Positions 9,393 to 20,594 of a DNA stretch of 64,000 nucleotides are shown here, in pieces; position 1 is the first letter of the stretch; every line of letters starts with the position of its first letter. The stretch is from NCBI RefSeq assembly GCF_009909205.1, contig NZ_JAAAPN010000009.1, forward strand, positions 62,001-126,000, in the 5' to 3' direction. The notes beneath the pieces are model-generated. The model did no database searches. It saw only the letters and a list, made by a program, of their open reading frames with translations, and had not been told where the DNA came from. Both the position numbers and the translations under genes were made by a program. Source of the DNA: Aquabacterium fontiphilum (lineage in GTDB: Bacteria; Pseudomonadota; Gammaproteobacteria; Burkholderiales; Burkholderiaceae_C).

Positions 9393-10295
9393 ATGTCCGC
9401 TCGCATGCTCGCGTGCCTGGCCTTGGCCAGTGCCACGGTGGCACAGGCGCAAAGCCTGCCGTTCCCCAACCCCGGCCCCTACACGCAGGACTACGCCACA
9501 GCGTGGTTCACCGAAGACATCGACAGCACCACCAAGCTGTTCCAGTACGCGGTGATCAACCTTGGGACAGCAGCCACCCAGGAACGCTGGACGCGCATCG
9601 AAACCGAGGGCCCGGCCGTGAACGTTCGCGAATGGCGCACTGACACACCGATGATCAGCAGCTACGAGATCCCCATCCTGACCCCGTATGCGCTCAACGC
9701 CATTCGGCTGGACACCATCTTCCAGCCCTCGGGCTGGGAATGGCGGCTGATCGACCCCGCCACGACACCTGGCGCATGGAACAACACCACGGGCGACGCC
9801 CGCTTCGACAATCCGTATCGCCTGCTGCAGTGGTACGTGGCGGTCAACACCGACGACGACATGGCCGGCGCCCTGATGGCACAGGCTGCGATCGAGCCAG
9901 TCGGCTGGTTGACCCGTGAATCCTTGACCGAGTACATGGCTGACCCGGGCGCCGATCCCAAGTTCGGCGGCACCGATTGCGGCCTGAGCCTGTGGAACGA
10001 AGGCTGCGCCGGCAAGGGTTTCGGCTTCGAAGCCGTGGCCGGTGCCATCCTGGGCCCGGACGAGGTGGACTGGCTGCTCGTCACCCGCATGGGCGCCGAC
10101 TACTTTGTGGAACCTCGCCCGCCTCAGATCGGTGACCCCGACCTGCCGGTGGGACGCAACGGACTGAGCTTTGGAGGCGGCCTGGCGCTGGTCGCCCCGA
10201 CTGCACCAGTGCCTGAGCCGGGCACATGGGCCCTGACCGCAGCCGGCTTGTTGCTGATTGGCGCGCGCGTGCGCCGCACGCGCCAGCAGGCCTAA
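9393..10295 (+). CDS. PEP-CTERM sorted exported protein
   Basis: A 300-residue secreted protein of unknown function. A signal peptide is present (MSARMLACLALASATVAQAQ). The C-terminus has the full sorting signal: VPEPGTWAL, a hydrophobic stretch, then a basic tail (RVRRTRQQA). This marks processing by an exosortase/EpsH system that must be encoded elsewhere. The middle part is rich in Trp, Asp and Gly and gave no family match. The ATG at 9393 follows AGGAGG by four bases. The gene ends just before a strong terminator. Confidence 0.82.
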   Translation: MSARMLACLALASATVAQAQSLPFPNPGPYTQDYATAWFTEDIDSTTKLFQYAVINLGTAATQERWTRIETEGPAVNVREWRTDTPMISSYEIPILTPYALNAIRLDTIFQPSGWEWRLIDPATTPGAWNNTTGDARFDNPYRLLQWYVAVNTDDDMAGALMAQAAIEPVGWLTRESLTEYMADPGADPKFGGTDCGLSLWNEGCAGKGFGFEAVAGAILGPDEVDWLLVTRMGADYFVEPRPPQIGDPDLPVGRNGLSFGGGLALVAPTAPVPEPGTWALTAAGLLLIGARVRRTRQQA

Positions 10296-10312
10296 CGATC
10301 TCGGGAGGCATC

Positions 10313-10340
10313 AAAAGGCCGCCCCACGGGCGGCCTTTTT
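10313..10340. terminator. Bidirectional rho-independent terminator between the PEP-CTERM gene and clpB
   Basis: A perfect 8-bp stem (GGCCGCCC, 10317-10324, with GGGCGGCC, 10328-10335) with a 3-base loop is flanked by AAAA on the left and TTTTT on the right. It can therefore stop transcription from both convergent genes. Confidence 0.85.
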
Positions 10341-10366
10341 CTTGCCAAACCGGCCCGGGGGCGATG

Positions 10367-12961
<2,595 letters not shown>

Positions 12962-13003
12962 GGGCACTCCTGGGGCGCCTCCGTGGCGCCTGATTGCCCA
13001 TGA

Positions 13004-13031
13004 AGATAAGGCGCTGGCGTGGCTTTTCAAG
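13004..13031 (-). promoter_or_regulatory. Heat-shock (sigma-32) promoter of clpB
   Basis: On the minus strand, CTTGAAA (13031-13025) is followed after 13 bases by CCTTATCT (13011-13004). This fits the RpoH consensus CTTGAAA - 13/14 - CCCCATnT, with a perfect -35 and six matches in the -10. It lies just upstream of clpB, a classical RpoH target. No sigma-70 promoter is obvious here. Confidence 0.75.
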
Positions 13032-13068
13032 TGGTCGGCCGCCCCGAGCGCAGGAATCTTGCGCCAGA

Positions 13069-14277
13069 TCAGGCCTGCCGAGAGCCCTCGTGCGCCTCGC
13101 CGGCCGACGGCGCATCGCTGAACACCACCCGGTTGCGGCCCGCCTGCTTGGCCTGATAGAGGCAGGCGTCTGCCCGGCTGAGGTCGTGCTCCAGCGACGT
13201 GCCACCGCCGTGGAAGCTGCCGCCGATGCTGACCGTGATGGACACCGGCCCGTCGCGCGTGGGGCATGGGGTGCGCGCCACCTGCTGACGCAGGCGCTCG
13301 GCGACCACCCGCGCTTCGCCCTTGCCACGGATGGGCAGCAGCACGGTGAACTCTTCCCCCCCGTAGCGGGCGAGCAGGGCGTCATCGCGGAGATGCTCAC
13401 GCACCACGCGGGTCAGATGACGCAGCACGTCATCACCCACGAGGTGGCCGTAGCGATCGTTGATGGCCTTGAAGTGATCCACATCGAGCATCAGCACCGC
13501 CACCTGGTTGGCCTTGTGTGCCTGCATGGCCAGCATCCGCTCGCCCAGCTCACGCAGCCCGCGACGTGACAATGCGCCGGTGAGGTCGTCCGACAAGGCT
13601 CGTGCGCGCAACTGCTGATTAAGCCGATCATTGACGATGGCGAACACCACGGCAGCCACGGACAGTGGCAACAACGCGAAGGCAAGCCCCGAAAAAGGCA
13701 GCAACCACGCCGGCGCGTGCAGCCAGTGATCTGGATACGGGCCAGCCACCGTGGCGTTGTGCCACAGGGTGATCAACCAGATCAGCGCGAAAACCCCCGC
13801 CACGGCCAACAGGCTCAGCTCGCTGCGCGTGACGTGTGCGCTGCGCAGGATGAGCCAGCCCTGGTCCACGAAGAGCCCCGTGCTGACGAATGCGAACACA
13901 AACGCGATCGCAAACAGGAAGAGCGGTTCACTGCCCAAAAAGCCCGCAAGCCACAACGTCGCCCCCACCGTCAGCGTCACGGTCGCCCCGATGCCGGGGT
14001 GGGTCCGCCTGCCGTTGAGCTGGCGAAACGCCCACGCCAGCATGCACACACCCATGGCGACCACACCGATGGCCACCTTGCTGAGCGGATCACGCCAGTC
14101 ACCGCTGCTGAAAGGCAGCGCCAGCAAGGCCAGCAGACACAGAAACGCCCCCTGGTACAGCCGCAGGGCTTCACGGATGCGGGGCTGGTCGGTGCGGATC
14201 AGGCCCATGAGGCCCAAACCCACCGCAGCGCCTGCCCCCGCCATCGCGTAACACGAGAAGACGTCGATTGAAACCAT
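13069..14277 (-). CDS. Membrane-bound diguanylate cyclase (GGDEF)
   Basis: A 402-residue protein. Roughly the first 215 residues form several membrane segments, and a GGDEF domain follows. The active-site motif is GGEEF in [12 protein letters not shown], and the metal/substrate segments [17 protein letters not shown] are intact, so it should make cyclic di-GMP. The product-inhibition I-site is degenerate: RDDA stands where RxxD is expected nine residues before GGEEF. It has no operon partner. The Shine-Dalgarno before the ATG at 14277 is weak. Confidence 0.88.
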   Translation of the reverse strand: MVSIDVFSCYAMAGAGAAVGLGLMGLIRTDQPRIREALRLYQGAFLCLLALLALPFSSGDWRDPLSKVAIGVVAMGVCMLAWAFRQLNGRRTHPGIGATVTLTVGATLWLAGFLGSEPLFLFAIAFVFAFVSTGLFVDQGWLILRSAHVTRSELSLLAVAGVFALIWLITLWHNATVAGPYPDHWLHAPAWLLPFSGLAFALLPLSVAAVVFAIVNDRLNQQLRARALSDDLTGALSRRGLRELGERMLAMQAHKANQVAVLMLDVDHFKAINDRYGHLVGDDVLRHLTRVVREHLRDDALLARYGGEEFTVLLPIRGKGEARVVAERLRQQVARTPCPTRDGPVSITVSIGGSFHGGGTSLEHDLSRADACLYQAKQAGRNRVVFSDAPSAGEAHEGSRQA

Positions 14278-14387
14278 GGCTGATTTTGCCTGCCGAAAGG
14301 TATCGGTTTATCGGCGGGCGGGCGCCGGGCTTGACCCCATTAGCCCGCGCGCATCCTGGCGGCTTGTTTCACGATGTGACAGACAGT

Positions 14388-14774
14388 TCACGCCACCGCC
14401 AGCCACCATCGCATCAGCCGCGCCCCGGCCGCAGCGCACAGGAAGGCGCCCAGGACATGCGCCAGCGTGTGCGTCAGCGCCAGGCCGAAGCGCCCCCGCT
14501 CCACCAGCGCCAGCGACTCGACCGAAAACGTCGAAAAAGTCGTGAGCGCGCCCAGAAAGCCAGTGATCAGCACCAGGCGCAGCGCCTCATTGGGCTCGCG
14601 GCTGAGAAACACGATGGCCCCACCGGCCACCAAGCCGCCCACCATGTTGACCACGAGTGTCCCCAGGGGGAAGCCGGTCCACAGCGGGTTGAGCCACACA
14701 CCCACGGCCCACCGACCCAGGGCGCCCAGCATGGCACCGGCCGCCACAGCCACTGCAGACCACCACAGGCTCAT
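14388..14774 (-). CDS. crcB: Fluoride channel CrcB/FluC
   Basis: A 128-residue four-segment membrane protein of the FluC/CrcB family, which exports fluoride as a dual-topology dimer. The signatures GAMLGALGRW, the pore asparagine in NMVGG, and GFLGALTTFSTFS with the phenylalanine box are all present. The ATG overlaps the moaE stop by four bases, so this gene is the last member of the molybdenum-cofactor operon. There is consequently no leader that could hold a fluoride riboswitch. Confidence 0.93.
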   Translation of the reverse strand: MSLWWSAVAVAAGAMLGALGRWAVGVWLNPLWTGFPLGTLVVNMVGGLVAGGAIVFLSREPNEALRLVLITGFLGALTTFSTFSVESLALVERGRFGLALTHTLAHVLGAFLCAAAGARLMRWWLAVA

Positions 14775-15295
14775 GCCGGCCCTTTCTGCGGTGAACCAGT
14801 GCCGCCCCAGCGCGCGGCAGCGGCATGATCGGTGTCACGGGCAGCCACCCACTGGCCCTCACCCCGGACGGATTCCTTCTTCCAGAAGGGGGCCTCGGTC
14901 TTGAGCCAGTCCATCAGGAACTCGGCGCAGTCAAAGGCGGCATGGCGATGGGCCGAGGTCACGGCCACGAGCACGATCTGGTCGCCCACGGCGAGCGGCC
15001 CTACGCGATGAATGATGCGCACGCCGCGCACGTCGAAGCGCCCGCGCGCCTGCGCCACCATGCTGGCCAAGCTGCGCTCGGTCATGCCGGGGTAATGCTC
15101 GAGTTCGAATCCGAGCTCGGCCGCATCGACACCACGGGCTGCCTGCCATTCACGCACCGTGCCGACAAACGCAACCACCGCGCCCACACCCGCATCGCCG
15201 TTGCGCAGGCTGGCCACCTCCTGTGTCAGGTCGAAGTCGGCCGGGCCCACGCGCACGTGAGGTAGCTCGTCTTCCCAGCGGCCCACCTCGGTCAT
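14771..15295 (-). CDS. moaE: Molybdopterin synthase catalytic subunit MoaE
   Basis: A 174-residue large subunit of molybdopterin synthase, which transfers sulfur from the MoaD thiocarboxylate to precursor Z (cPMP). The segments VAFVGTVR, FELEHYPGMTE, HRVGPLAVGD and KTEAPFWKKE (catalytic lysines) are present. I prefer the ATG at 15295 because GGAGG sits nine bases upstream. An ATG at 15304 would overlap the moaD stop, but its ribosome-binding site would touch the start codon. The last 25 residues exceed the usual family end. Confidence 0.92.
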   Translation of the reverse strand: MTEVGRWEDELPHVRVGPADFDLTQEVASLRNGDAGVGAVVAFVGTVREWQAARGVDAAELGFELEHYPGMTERSLASMVAQARGRFDVRGVRIIHRVGPLAVGDQIVLVAVTSAHRHAAFDCAEFLMDWLKTEAPFWKKESVRGEGQWVAARDTDHAAAARWGGTGSPQKGPA

Positions 15296-15300
15296 GGCGA

Positions 15301-15558
15301 TCATCCTCCGGTCACGGGCGGAAAGAAGGCCACCTCGGCGCCGTCTTCCAGCGGCTCGTCGTCTTCGCACATCACCTGGTTGCACGCCGCCCGCACGAGC
15401 CCGACAGCGTCAAAGGCCTCGGCGTGGGCCGTCGAGCTGGCGCACAGCCAGTCACGCAAACCGCCCACAGTGTGGGGCTGCGGCACATCGGCCAGGTCCA
15501 CGCGTTCGCCCGCCCCGAGCCGCTCGCGCAGCGACGCAAAGTAACGCACCTCGATCAT
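15301..15558 (-). CDS. moaD: Molybdopterin synthase sulfur-carrier subunit MoaD
   Basis: An 85-residue ubiquitin-like sulfur carrier. It begins MIEVRYFASLRERLG and ends in the obligatory Gly-Gly (FPPVTGG), which is adenylated and thiocarboxylated. Its ATG overlaps the moeA stop by four bases, and moaE follows after five bases. Confidence 0.94.
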   Translation of the reverse strand: MIEVRYFASLRERLGAGERVDLADVPQPHTVGGLRDWLCASSTAHAEAFDAVGLVRAACNQVMCEDDEPLEDGAEVAFFPPVTGG

Positions 15559-16865
15559 GCCGGGTCTCCATCTGGCTGGCTGGCGGCCTCGGCGGGCCGC
15601 AGCAGTTCAGCATACGACAGGTAACGCACCATATCGCCCGGCTGAATCGCCTGGCCCGGTGGCACGTCGACCACGCCATCGCCCCACGCGGCGGATGACA
15701 GCACGCCCGACCCCTGGTGCGGGTGCAGCGCCAGCGCGCCGTCCGCCGCGATCCGTGCGCGCAGAAACTCGCGGCGCTTGTCTGGACGCGGCCAAGCAAA
15801 GCCAGCCCGGAGCGAGACGGGCCTGGGCAAACGCCAGCCTTCGCCTGCGAGCACACCGATCACCGGCCGCACCAGCAGCATGAAGGTGACATAGCTGGCC
15901 ACCGGATTGCCAGGCAACCCCATGTACCAGGCGCGCGAGCCGTCGGGTCGGTTCAGCCAGCCAAAGACGAAGGGCTTGCCGGGCTTGATGCCCAGTGCCC
16001 AGAAGGTCAGCCCGCCCTCGGCCATCACAGCCTGGCGGAGGTGGTCCTCCTCACCCACCGATACCCCGCCGCTGGTCACGATCAGATCGTGGTCGTTCGC
16101 CGCCTCGCGCAAGGCCGCGCGGGTGGCGGCCAGGTGGTCAGGCACGCAGCCCAGATCACGGTGCTGGGCGCCGGTGGCCTGCACCAAGCCCCTGAGGGTG
16201 TGGCGGTTGCTGTTGTAGATGGCGCCCGGTGGCAGAGGCTGGCCTGGCATCACCAGTTCGCTGCCTGTCGTCAGCACGGCCACGCGCGGCGGCTGGTAGA
16301 CGGTCAGGCGATCCCGCCCCACGGAGGCAGCCACCCCGAGCGCCGCGGATTCAAGCCGGGTGCCACGGCGCAGCACCGTTTGCCCGGCGCGGATGTCCTC
16401 CCCGCGCCGGCGGATGTTCTGCCCAGGCATCACGGCGTTCAGGAAACAGATTTCGCCGTCTGGCGTGGTCTTGGTCTGCTCCTGCATCACCACGGTGTCG
16501 GCTCCCGCCGGCACCGGGGCCCCTGTGAAGATGCGGGCGCAGGTGCCTGCCACCAGCGCCTGCCCCACATCGCCAGCGGCGATGCGCTGCGACAGGCGAA
16601 GAACGCCGCCACTGGCAGCCGGGTCAGGTGCGGGACTGGATGCGAGATCGGATGCGCGCAAGGCGTAGCCGTCCATGGCGCTGTTATCCAGCGGCGGCAC
16701 ATCGACCGGCGAAACAACATCTTCGGCCAGCACGCGGCCCAGGGCATCGAAGCTGTCGACATTCGTCACGGCAGCCGGATGCGACATCCGCCAGGCCAGC
16801 AGTTCTGTCTCCAGGCGTGTCCAGGCCTCATCCAGAGGCATCAGCTGTTTGGGCGCGGGTAGCAC
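15555..16865 (-). CDS. moeA: Molybdopterin molybdotransferase MoeA
   Basis: A 436-residue MoeA that inserts molybdate into adenylylated molybdopterin. The signature VPPLDNSAMDGYAL (residues 57-70) and the MoCF-type segment SGGVSVGEEDHLR are intact, and length is normal. It lies 26 bases downstream of narX on the same strand and is coupled to moaD, so cofactor supply is tied to the nitrate sensor. Confidence 0.94.
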   Translation of the reverse strand: MLPAPKQLMPLDEAWTRLETELLAWRMSHPAAVTNVDSFDALGRVLAEDVVSPVDVPPLDNSAMDGYALRASDLASSPAPDPAASGGVLRLSQRIAAGDVGQALVAGTCARIFTGAPVPAGADTVVMQEQTKTTPDGEICFLNAVMPGQNIRRRGEDIRAGQTVLRRGTRLESAALGVAASVGRDRLTVYQPPRVAVLTTGSELVMPGQPLPPGAIYNSNRHTLRGLVQATGAQHRDLGCVPDHLAATRAALREAANDHDLIVTSGGVSVGEEDHLRQAVMAEGGLTFWALGIKPGKPFVFGWLNRPDGSRAWYMGLPGNPVASYVTFMLLVRPVIGVLAGEGWRLPRPVSLRAGFAWPRPDKRREFLRARIAADGALALHPHQGSGVLSSAAWGDGVVDVPPGQAIQPGDMVRYLSYAELLRPAEAASQPDGDPA

Positions 16866-16891
16866 GGTTCTCCTCAGGTAATCAGACAGGA

Positions 16892-18859
16892 TCAGCTCAT
16901 GGTCAAGGTCAACTCGGTGCCTTGCGAATCAGACCGGATGTCGAGTTGAGCGCCAATCATCGTCGCGCGCTCACGCATGATGCTCAGGCCCACGTGCGTG
17001 GCGTCGGGGGGCGAGGCTTCCGGATCGAAACCGCAGCCGTTATCCCGCACGCGGATCTGCCACTTCGGCCTCGCCTGCACGCGCACCTGGACGTCGGTGG
17101 CGCCAGCGTGCTTGCGCACATTCGACAGCGCTTCCTGCACGATGTGCAGGACCTGGATCTGTACGTCGGCCGGCAGCGGCACGCCGTCGTCCTCGTACGT
17201 CAGATGGCCACGCAGACCCGCCTGCAATTCGAACTTCGAAAGCGTCTCGCGCAGCGCCAGGTCGAGTCGGCCGCTGTCCGTGCGCACCCGGAAGTGCAAC
17301 AACAGTTCGCGCACATCGCTGTAGCTTTCGCGCACGCCTTCATCGAGTTCACCCATCACGGTGTCGATGGCCGCCTGGTCGCCCCGGGCCATGGCTGAGC
17401 GCAGCAGCCCCATCTGGATCTTCAGAAAGGCCAGCGACTGTGCGATGGAGTCGTGCAGTTCTTGAGCGAGTAACTTGCGCTCGCTGGCCACCGCGAATTC
17501 GCGGTCAAGCGCCACCATCCGCAGGCTCTCCATGGCACCCGCCAGGTGGCTGGCCAGGGCCGTGAACAGATCGCGGTCTTCTTCGCTCAGCGTGACATCG
17601 CTGCGGTAAAACAGCTCCACCTCGCCCAGCAGCCGATGCTGCAAGTTCAGGGGTATGGCCACCAGCGTGGCGTAGCCCTCTTGTTCGCATCGGCGCTTGA
17701 CGCGCTCCTCCAGCCCATTGCCTGTCGCCACGGGCTCACTGGCAATGGGGATCACACGGGTACGGGGCAGCACCCCCCGCTCCGGCCGGGTGCCGCAGAA
17801 GCAATCGCCCGTGAGGATGCACTGCTCTTCTTCGGCGAGGATACGCGGCAGGCTGTCGCTGGCCAGCAGCATGTAACGGTCGTTGGCCTCGTCCGACCAG
17901 CGGATGGCCACGGCATCAGCCCGCGCGATGCCGCGCATCTGCCGGGCGAATCCCGCGCCGAGCGACTGAAGGTCTTCGGCCGAAGCCACAAACGTAGACA
18001 CATCGTACAGCGCGCGCAAACGGGTCTGCTCATCTCGCAAACGACGGGTCTTTTCGGCCACCTTGGCTTCCAGGCTGCCGTAGGACAGCGCCAGCTGCTC
18101 GGTCATGCGGTTGAAGCCCTCCGCCAGCTCACCCAGTTCATCGGCCGCACCGGGTTTGACCCGCGCGCTGAAATCACCCTGTTCCACAAGCCCGAGCGCC
18201 GCACGCAGCCGGGCCACAGGCTCAAGGATGACTACGTGTCCCGCGTACAGGATGATGAGCGCGCTGACCACCGCCAAGGCCATCATCAGCATCTGGAAGG
18301 TGTAGAGCATGCGCGTGCGCCCTTCCAGGCGGTGCTCGATGAGCGAGACAAGCGCGTCGACCTCCTGAACGAAAGGCTCGACATCCAGCCGCGCGACCGG
18401 CTGGGGCGCAGCCAGTTGCGCCAGCACACCATCGCGCAATTCGCTCCACCGCGCCTCGACCGCCAGCACCTGCAAGCGCACGTCCTCACTGCGGGGCACC
18501 GCCAGAGGACGTTCGGTGCTGCTGCGGTTCAGCAGGCTCAGACGCGCCTGGATGGCCGTGAGGCGCTGGCGCACATCGGCAGACGCGTCCGGTCGGCTTC
18601 GCTCTTGGTGATCACGCAGATGCAGCGCCATCTTGTAAGACAGCATGCGCACCCGCCCCACCTCGTTGATCGCCGCACCGGCGCCCGCGATCTGCCAGGT
18701 CACCCAGATAGACAGACCGACCGACAGCAGCGCCACCCCGAGAAAGACCGCACCGATGCCCGCCAGCTTGCGCGCCAGCGTCAATCGGGTAGTCCGGCGA
18801 AAGGACAGTTGGGGGTCGGACCGTTCATACGGATCCGCCTGGGACGAAGTGGTCGGCAT
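16892..18859 (-). CDS. narX: Nitrate/nitrite sensor histidine kinase NarX
   Basis: A 655-residue membrane kinase. The first membrane segment (about residues 31-53) is followed by a P-box-like motif, INEVGRVRMLSYKMA, the nitrate-binding region of NarX. The second membrane segment lies near residue 210. HAMP, a GAF-like central module with the NarX cysteine cluster (CILTGDCFC), a HisKA_3 box (AQELHDSIAQSLAFLK) and a HATPase domain (DNGCGFDP) follow. It is the sensor partner of NarL, but narL is about 3 kb away on the other strand. It sits 18 bases after moaA and 26 before moeA, inside the cofactor operon. Confidence 0.92.
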   Translation of the reverse strand: MPTTSSQADPYERSDPQLSFRRTTRLTLARKLAGIGAVFLGVALLSVGLSIWVTWQIAGAGAAINEVGRVRMLSYKMALHLRDHQERSRPDASADVRQRLTAIQARLSLLNRSSTERPLAVPRSEDVRLQVLAVEARWSELRDGVLAQLAAPQPVARLDVEPFVQEVDALVSLIEHRLEGRTRMLYTFQMLMMALAVVSALIILYAGHVVILEPVARLRAALGLVEQGDFSARVKPGAADELGELAEGFNRMTEQLALSYGSLEAKVAEKTRRLRDEQTRLRALYDVSTFVASAEDLQSLGAGFARQMRGIARADAVAIRWSDEANDRYMLLASDSLPRILAEEEQCILTGDCFCGTRPERGVLPRTRVIPIASEPVATGNGLEERVKRRCEQEGYATLVAIPLNLQHRLLGEVELFYRSDVTLSEEDRDLFTALASHLAGAMESLRMVALDREFAVASERKLLAQELHDSIAQSLAFLKIQMGLLRSAMARGDQAAIDTVMGELDEGVRESYSDVRELLLHFRVRTDSGRLDLALRETLSKFELQAGLRGHLTYEDDGVPLPADVQIQVLHIVQEALSNVRKHAGATDVQVRVQARPKWQIRVRDNGCGFDPEASPPDATHVGLSIMRERATMIGAQLDIRSDSQGTELTLTMS

Positions 18860-18877
18860 CTTGGCGATGGCAGGCGC

Positions 18878-19858
18878 TCAGCCTCCAGTTTGCGCCATGA
18901 ATCGGACAATTTTCTCCGGGCGCTCGTTGAACTCGTGTCTCAGGGGCTTGCGCGCCAGCGCCGCCAGGATGGCAGCATCCAGCTCGCCATCGTCGGCGCC
19001 TGCGCGCAACAGCCGCCCCAGTGGCATCTGGTCATTCTGGCCCAAACAGAGGTAGAGCGTGCCATCCACACCCAGGCGCACACGGTTGCAGGCTTCACAG
19101 AAATGCTGGCTCATCGGGGTGATGACACCCAGACTCATGCCACTGTGAGGCTCGCGCCAGTAACGCGCGGGCCCGGCGCCCTGCCCCAGCACCTGGGGCA
19201 GCAGGCCCATGCGGCGGGCCAGCATCTCGCCGAGCGCCGTGAGGTCCCGACCTTCGGCAGACCGCCCCGTTGCGCCCACGGGCATGGGTTCGATCAATCG
19301 CAGCACCAGGCCGTGCTGCCGGGCAAAGGTGACCATGGCCTCGATCTCGTGGTCATTGACGCCCGCTTGCACCACCATATTGAGTTTGATGGGGCGAAAG
19401 CCGGCGGCCGACGCGGCGGCGATGCCTTCGAGCACCTCGCCCAGACAATCCCGCCCGGTGATGCGGGCCATGCAGCTTTCGTCCAGGCTGTCCAGGCTGA
19501 TGTTCAAGCGGTCGACCCCCGCCTGGCGCAAGGGCACGGCCATGCTCGACAGCCGCGTGGCGTTGGTCGAGACAGACAGATCCTGCAACCCCGGCATGGC
19601 GCGCAGCGACGCCGCCAGATCGCACACGCCCCGCCGCAGCAAGGGCTCCCCCCCCGTGAGCCGCACCTTGCGGACGCCCATCGCCACGAAGCGGCCCACC
19701 AGACGGGCCATCTCGGGGTGGGTCAGCCAGTTGGCTGGCTCTTCAAACCCCTTGAAAGCCTTCGGCAGGCAGTAGGTGCACCGCAGGTCGCACCGATCGG
19801 TCACCGACACCCGGAGGTAGTCGATGACGCGGCCGTGTCCGTCGATCAAGGTGGGCAT
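18878..19858 (-). CDS. moaA: GTP 3',8-cyclase MoaA
   Basis: A 326-residue radical-SAM enzyme that starts molybdopterin synthesis from GTP. The N-terminal cluster motif is CDLRCTYC and the C-terminal cluster motif is CEACNRVRLGVDGTLYLC. The protein ends in the required Gly-Gly. The ATG at 19858 gives the usual N-terminus (LIDGHGRVIDYLRVSVTDRC), and the longer open frame upstream has no similarity. The Shine-Dalgarno is weak. It is the first gene of moaA-narX-moeA-moaD-moaE-crcB and diverges from the hemerythrin-like gene. Confidence 0.94.
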   Translation of the reverse strand: MPTLIDGHGRVIDYLRVSVTDRCDLRCTYCLPKAFKGFEEPANWLTHPEMARLVGRFVAMGVRKVRLTGGEPLLRRGVCDLAASLRAMPGLQDLSVSTNATRLSSMAVPLRQAGVDRLNISLDSLDESCMARITGRDCLGEVLEGIAAASAAGFRPIKLNMVVQAGVNDHEIEAMVTFARQHGLVLRLIEPMPVGATGRSAEGRDLTALGEMLARRMGLLPQVLGQGAGPARYWREPHSGMSLGVITPMSQHFCEACNRVRLGVDGTLYLCLGQNDQMPLGRLLRAGADDGELDAAILAALARKPLRHEFNERPEKIVRFMAQTGG

Positions 19859-19995
19859 GGTGGCAAGGGAGCGATGATCCTGATGGGCGCAGTCTAGGCG
19901 GGCGCATGCTCCGTGAACATCCTTCTGTGGCACTACTCCCTGCCGCCAGCGCGGGCTCGACCGGCTGCCCATGGCGTCCGGCGCACAATGCCGAG

Positions 19996-20583
19996 ATGCC
20001 ACCTGCCATCTCGCCTCGTCCAGCGCAGCCGCCCGCCCCGTCGCGCCCTGCGCCGCGCGCGCCAGTCACCCCACAGATCGACGACCCGGTCGAGTTGTTA
20101 CTCGCCTGCCACGACAAGGTGCGGCACTTTACCGGCCTCAGCGAACGGCTTGCGGCGCATGTGACAGCGTATGGCGCAGACCGCCAGGCGCGCGATGCCG
20201 CCAAGGCCGTGTTGCGCTACTTCGAGATCGCCGCACCACACCATCACGCGGACGAGGACGAAGATCTGTTCCCCGCCCTGGCGGGCCTGCACGATCCGGA
20301 ACTCAATGCCACGCTGGCCGCCTTGAGCGCGCAGCACCAAGAACTGGGTGCCCTCTGGGCCGAGGTGGCCGCATGGTTGCGTGCCCTGACCGATGCCGAT
20401 GGCACGCCGCCACCGCAGGACGTGCCGTTGGCCCTGATTGCCCGCTTCAGTGCCGCCTATCAAGCTCACGCCCAGCGAGAGGAACAGGCCGTCTTTCCAC
20501 ATGTGGCCAGGCTGTCACCTGAGGCGGTGGCCCGGGTGGCCGCGGCCATGGTGCGCCGCCGGACGGCGCCCACCGGCCGCTGA
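19996..20583 (+). CDS. Hemerythrin HHE-domain protein
   Basis: A 195-residue cytosolic protein. After a proline/alanine-rich N-terminal stretch of about 30 residues comes a four-helix di-iron HHE domain. Candidate ligands are His in LLACHDKVRHF, His and Glu in HHHADEDEDLFP, His in SAQHQEL, and His/Glu in YQAHAQREEQAVFP. Such proteins bind O2 or NO or handle iron. The location between moaA and the narL region suggests a role in the nitrate/NO response, which is inference. The start is uncertain, since an in-frame start 30 codons upstream also exists. Confidence 0.8.
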   Translation: MPPAISPRPAQPPAPSRPAPRAPVTPQIDDPVELLLACHDKVRHFTGLSERLAAHVTAYGADRQARDAAKAVLRYFEIAAPHHHADEDEDLFPALAGLHDPELNATLAALSAQHQELGALWAEVAAWLRALTDADGTPPPQDVPLALIARFSAAYQAHAQREEQAVFPHVARLSPEAVARVAAAMVRRRTAPTGR

Positions 20584-20594
20584 CGGGGGGCTGG

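Noticed and set aside
12962-13267. A 102-codon N-terminal extension of clpB.
   Set aside because: ClpB proteins start at MRLDKLT, which has a good AGGAG. The extension is antisense to the GGDEF gene end and contains the sigma-32 promoter.
14775-15300. A fluoride riboswitch expected before crcB.
   Set aside because: crcB starts inside the end of moaE, so no leader exists. The sequence there is coding.
15296-15304. The ATG at 15304 as the moaE start.
   Set aside because: GGAGG would abut that ATG. The ATG at 15295 has a proper nine-base spacing, although an ATGA overlap with moaD makes 15304 tempting.
17546-19897. A 783-codon open frame on the + strand opposite narX and moaA.
   Set aside because: It is a shadow of two well-supported minus-strand genes and has no recognisable domains.
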